The position numbers and the translations under genes were made by a program. From NCBI RefSeq assembly GCF_020329485.1, contig NZ_JAGKJI010000003.1, positions 248,001 through 312,000 of the forward strand: a stretch of DNA of 64,000 nucleotides, in the 5' to 3' direction. The DNA is from Bradyrhizobium cenepequi (GTDB taxonomy: Bacteria; Pseudomonadota; Alphaproteobacteria; Rhizobiales; Xanthobacteraceae). This document shows positions 63,838 through 64,000 of the stretch, piece after piece (positions within the stretch are counted from its first letter, which is position 1; each line of letters begins with the position of its first letter). The notes below the pieces were generated by a model. It made no database searches and was not told where the DNA came from. It saw only the letters and a program-made list of their open reading frames with translations.

Positions 63838-63935
63838 GTCACCCGCGAAGGCGGGTGACGCAGTGTTCCAGAGGCGGTTGCAATTTGACTGCAAACTCGC
63901 CGCGTACTGGATCCCCCGCCTTCGCGGGGATGACG
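63838..63935. repeat. Palindromic intergenic repeat of the rhizobial type
   Basis: CCCGCGAAGGCGGG (63842-63855) and its reverse complement form CCCGCCTTCGCGGG (63915-63928 region) lie in inverted orientation, each itself part of a small hairpin with GTCA/TGAC arms. Inside is a further pair TTGCA / TGCAA around ATTTGAC (63879-63895). The whole 98-bp element could fold into a cruciform. Such GC-rich dispersed repeats are common between genes in Bradyrhizobium and Rhodopseudomonas. Confidence 0.75.
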
Positions 63936-63956
63936 ATTGAGCGTCGGTGACGTGCT

Positions 63957-64000
63957 TCACCAGCCCAGCCATTCCGGCTTGCGCGGCAGCTCCACGGTCT
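63957..64000 (-). CDS. 3' end of the next gene, probably another liv-type transporter gene
   Basis: Only the last 13 or so codons are in the window: TVELPRKPEWLGW and a stop at 63957-63959. It has the same orientation as livF and is separated from it only by the palindromic repeat. The position suggests a transporter component, but the few residues do not identify it. Confidence 0.45.
   Translation of the reverse strand, partial: TVELPRKPEWLGW

Overview
This is a high-GC alphaproteobacterial chromosome segment that most resembles the Bradyrhizobium/Rhodopseudomonas group. The grounds are codon usage, protein relatedness, many GTG/TTG starts, the tripartite tricarboxylate transporter (TTT) genes and a palindromic intergenic repeat of the type common in that group. 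I saw no rRNA, tRNA or CRISPR array.

Positions 1-14594 are a catabolic region. A cut-off FAD-linked oxidase and an FCD-type GntR regulator face two paralogous class V (serine-glyoxylate-type) aminotransferases, an MFS carrier and an enoyl-CoA hydratase. Next comes a TTT system whose binding-protein gene (6544-7530) is separated from the membrane genes (10344-12420) by a FucA-like class II aldolase, mtnP and mtnA. MtnP, MtnA and the aldolase together match the methylthioadenosine/5'-deoxyadenosine 'DHAP shunt'. A CaiB-type CoA transferase and a stray duplicate of its last codons close the region.

Positions 14595-50059 form a mosaic surface-polysaccharide locus. It encodes GDP-mannose supply (manC), GDP-6-deoxysugar enzymes (gmd, a second gmd-like gene, fcl), a perosamine-synthase-like aminotransferase, many glycosyltransferases, methyltransferases and acyl/acetyltransferases. 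It carries two export logics side by side: a Wzx-like flippase with Wzy/WaaL-like polymerase or ligase proteins, and a Wzm/Wzt ABC exporter with a WbdD-like coiled-coil methyltransferase. The locus is scarred: a 31-codon glycosyltransferase stub, a frameshifted glycosyltransferase, a degraded HAD phosphatase and an IS5-like remnant. Its middle is visibly more AT-rich than the flanks.

Positions 50060-59858 are a mobile, phage-like recombination island. An intact module (54420-59514) encodes a DUF2130 nuclease-like protein, an ERF single-strand annealing protein fused to an HNH-like zinc domain, a YqaJ exonuclease, a divergent small XRE regulator and two conserved hypotheticals. A decayed second copy (50120-52089) and a third remnant (54204-54325, abutting an IS630-type fragment) show repeated acquisition. 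A 27-bp perfect direct repeat brackets a solitary SGNH hydrolase, and two co-oriented HAD phosphatase paralogues flank the island.

Positions 60487-64000 return to housekeeping-type genes: a phenylacetate-CoA-ligase-like enzyme, an AGE-family sugar epimerase and LivF of a branched-chain amino-acid-type ABC transporter. Functional names are by family recognition from the translated sequence; no database search was run.
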